Shown: positions 6,769 through 7,910 of the stretch, piece by piece
How the letters are laid out: the number at the start of each line of letters is the position of its first letter
How positions within the stretch are numbered: position 1 is the first letter of the stretch
Assembly (NCBI GenBank): GCA_938021455.1
Contig: CALIGP010000407.1
Coordinates: 1 to 7,910 of the forward strand
DNA from: an uncultured Lewinella sp.
GTDB lineage: Bacteria; Bacteroidota; Bacteroidia; Chitinophagales; Saprospiraceae
DNA length: 7,910 bases
Direction of reading: 5' to 3'
The notes under the pieces: generated by a model
The model's input: the letters and a program-made list of their open reading frames with translations, nothing else
Told to the model about the DNA's origin: nothing
The model's database searches: none
Position numbers and translations under genes: made by a program

Positions 6769-7910
6769 TTAGCTTATTTCGTTTAAAACACTCGCTATCC
6801 GTTGAGTAGCTCCTCGGCGGGTGAACTGGACAATCTCCTCAGTTACACCAGTAAACATTGGAGTTCCATTTCGATATCCGTCAAAAAGCCTTCGCAATTC
6901 CGCTTTCATGCCTGCCCGGTCTTGAAAGTCGCACATAACACCAACACCGGTTTGCACTAGGACGCGCGCAGCATCTCCGTTAGTGTGCCCAACACCGAAA
7001 ACCGGTCGGCGAGCAGCCATGTACTCGTACATTTTACCAGGCATAATGCCTAATACGTTGGGGGTATCATTGATTAGTAAAAGTAGTACTTGGCTCCTAA
7101 TAAGCTGACGGACAATCTGCTCATGGGGCATATACTCGATCCTTTCCACACTTTCGGCCAGACCGAGCTCTGTAAGTTGGCGAATGGCAATTTCATCAGT
7201 AGCCCCGATGAATCGAATCTTGAACCGTTTGCCAAACTCCGGAAGTTCACGCACCAGTTCAGCGCAAACCTCCCACAACAACCTACTATTCCGATCTTGA
7301 TTCAATGAGCCAATATGGCAAAGAGAAAAGTTATCATCCAATGGGTTCGACTCTGGCAAAACGAAGTCTTCGCTATCAAAGCCATTAAACACCAGGCCAA
7401 TGTCCTCCCGGCCCAGCTTCTTCAACCCTTCCGCAAATCCCCAGCTTACGGTTAGCATTCTGTCCGCCTCTTTTATGACAGACTGCTCCAGTTTACGGTG
7501 CTTCCGATCCGCCCATCCAGTCAACATCAGTTGATCGTAAAAGTCGATATCAGTCCACGGATCTCTGAAATCTGCTAACCAGGGGATTCCGGTCTTACGT
7601 TTTAGATCTCTCGCAATCAGATGAGTGGTGTGCGGAGGCCCTGAGGAGATGATCGCATCTATCTCATTATTCTCCAACCAATCAGTCAGCATTCGTACAG
7701 AAGGTCTACGCCAGAAAGCCCGAGCATCAGGGATAAAGAAATTCCCTCGTAACCAAACGGAGGCTTTTTGGGTGAATGAGGGCTTCTCTGTCCCTGTCAT
7801 AAACCCAGAGTAGACCAGCTCTTTTTTGTCCCGGCGGGTAAACCGTTTATAGAGCTCGTAGGGCTCCCAAATATCCCCTTTCAGCACTTTCACGCCTTCC
7901 GGAATATCCT
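6769..7910 (-). CDS. GT4-like (group 1) glycosyltransferase, 5' end cut by window edge
   Basis: This is probably a cytoplasmic or membrane-associated GT-B glycosyltransferase that adds one sugar to the lipid-linked repeat unit. The frame is open to the right edge, with Asp-Ile-Pro-Glu-Gly codons before the GTG at 7891-7893. That GTG is therefore probably internal, and the real start lies outside the window. Counting from this GTG as residue 1, the N-terminal domain has WLRGNFFIPDARAFW (47-61), ISSGPPHTTHLIA (82-94) and ADFRDPWTDIDFYDQL (107-122), a pattern I recognise from Bacteroidota group 1 transferases. The C-terminal domain has NGFDSEDF (170-177), HIGSLNQDRN (193-202) and PGKMYEYMAARRPVFGVG (285-302), the usual nucleotide-sugar binding region with its conserved Glu. 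The start of the N-terminal Rossmann domain is missing. Donor and acceptor cannot be predicted. The 4-base gap to rfbB ties it to the sugar-precursor genes. Confidence 0.88.
   Translation of the reverse strand, partial: DIPEGVKVLKGDIWEPYELYKRFTRRDKKELVYSGFMTGTEKPSFTQKASVWLRGNFFIPDARAFWRRPSVRMLTDWLENNEIDAIISSGPPHTTHLIARDLKRKTGIPWLADFRDPWTDIDFYDQLMLTGWADRKHRKLEQSVIKEADRMLTVSWGFAEGLKKLGREDIGLVFNGFDSEDFVLPESNPLDDNFSLCHIGSLNQDRNSRLLWEVCAELVRELPEFGKRFKIRFIGATDEIAIRQLTELGLAESVERIEYMPHEQIVRQLIRSQVLLLLINDTPNVLGIMPGKMYEYMAARRPVFGVGHTNGDAARVLVQTGVGVMCDFQDRAGMKAELRRLFDGYRNGTPMFTGVTEEIVQFTRRGATQRIASVLNEIS

Noticed and set aside
6492..6809. A 105-codon plus-strand ORF crossing the rfbB start
   Set aside because: It is antisense to the rfbB N-terminus and to the rfbB/glycosyltransferase junction; no motif, and the minus-strand frames are unambiguous.
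7891..7893. GTG as the true start of the glycosyltransferase
   Set aside because: The frame stays open to the window edge with family-like residues before it, and the N-terminal Rossmann domain would be incomplete.

Overview
The window is part of a bacterial surface-polysaccharide (capsule/exopolysaccharide/O-antigen-type) biosynthesis and export locus. All six protein-coding genes lie on the minus strand and read right to left. The protein sequences resemble Bacteroidota, and within that phylum most resemble Saprospiria/Lewinella-type bacteria. This placement rests on protein style, weak or absent Shine-Dalgarno sequences and intermediate GC. It is an inference, not a database result.

Layout in transcription order: (1) a GT4-like glycosyltransferase cut by the right edge (6769-7910); (2) dTDP-glucose 4,6-dehydratase rfbB (5706-6764), only 4 bases downstream; (3) glucose-1-phosphate thymidylyltransferase rfbA (4759-5622), after an 83-base gap; (4) a UDP-glucuronate decarboxylase-type SDR enzyme (3752-4699), after 59 bases; (5) a TviB/WbpA-type UDP-sugar 6-dehydrogenase with a GTG start (2404-3735), after 16 bases; (6) a large SLBB-repeat polysaccharide export protein with a GTG start and a signal peptide (2-2320), after 83 bases and cut by the left edge. 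Short gaps, a single strand and no convincing intrinsic terminator suggest one operon.

How the genes fit together: RfbA and RfbB convert glucose-1-phosphate to dTDP-4-keto-6-deoxyglucose. The dehydrogenase and decarboxylase form a second branch that oxidises a UDP-hexose (or UDP-HexNAc) to a uronic acid and may decarboxylate it to a UDP-pentose. The glycosyltransferase would add a sugar to the growing repeat unit, and the SLBB protein would be the periplasmic/outer-membrane exit channel. rfbC and rfbD are not in the window, so the final dTDP-sugar is unknown.

This is a recognisable type of locus. I found no RNA gene, insertion sequence, CRISPR array or clearly new system. The points most worth a second look are the pairing of a HexNAc-type dehydrogenase with a pentose-forming decarboxylase, the six-SLBB exporter with a helical N-terminal extension and no good lipobox, and a perfect hairpin just upstream of the exporter start. 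There is no gene-free stretch longer than about 85 bases.
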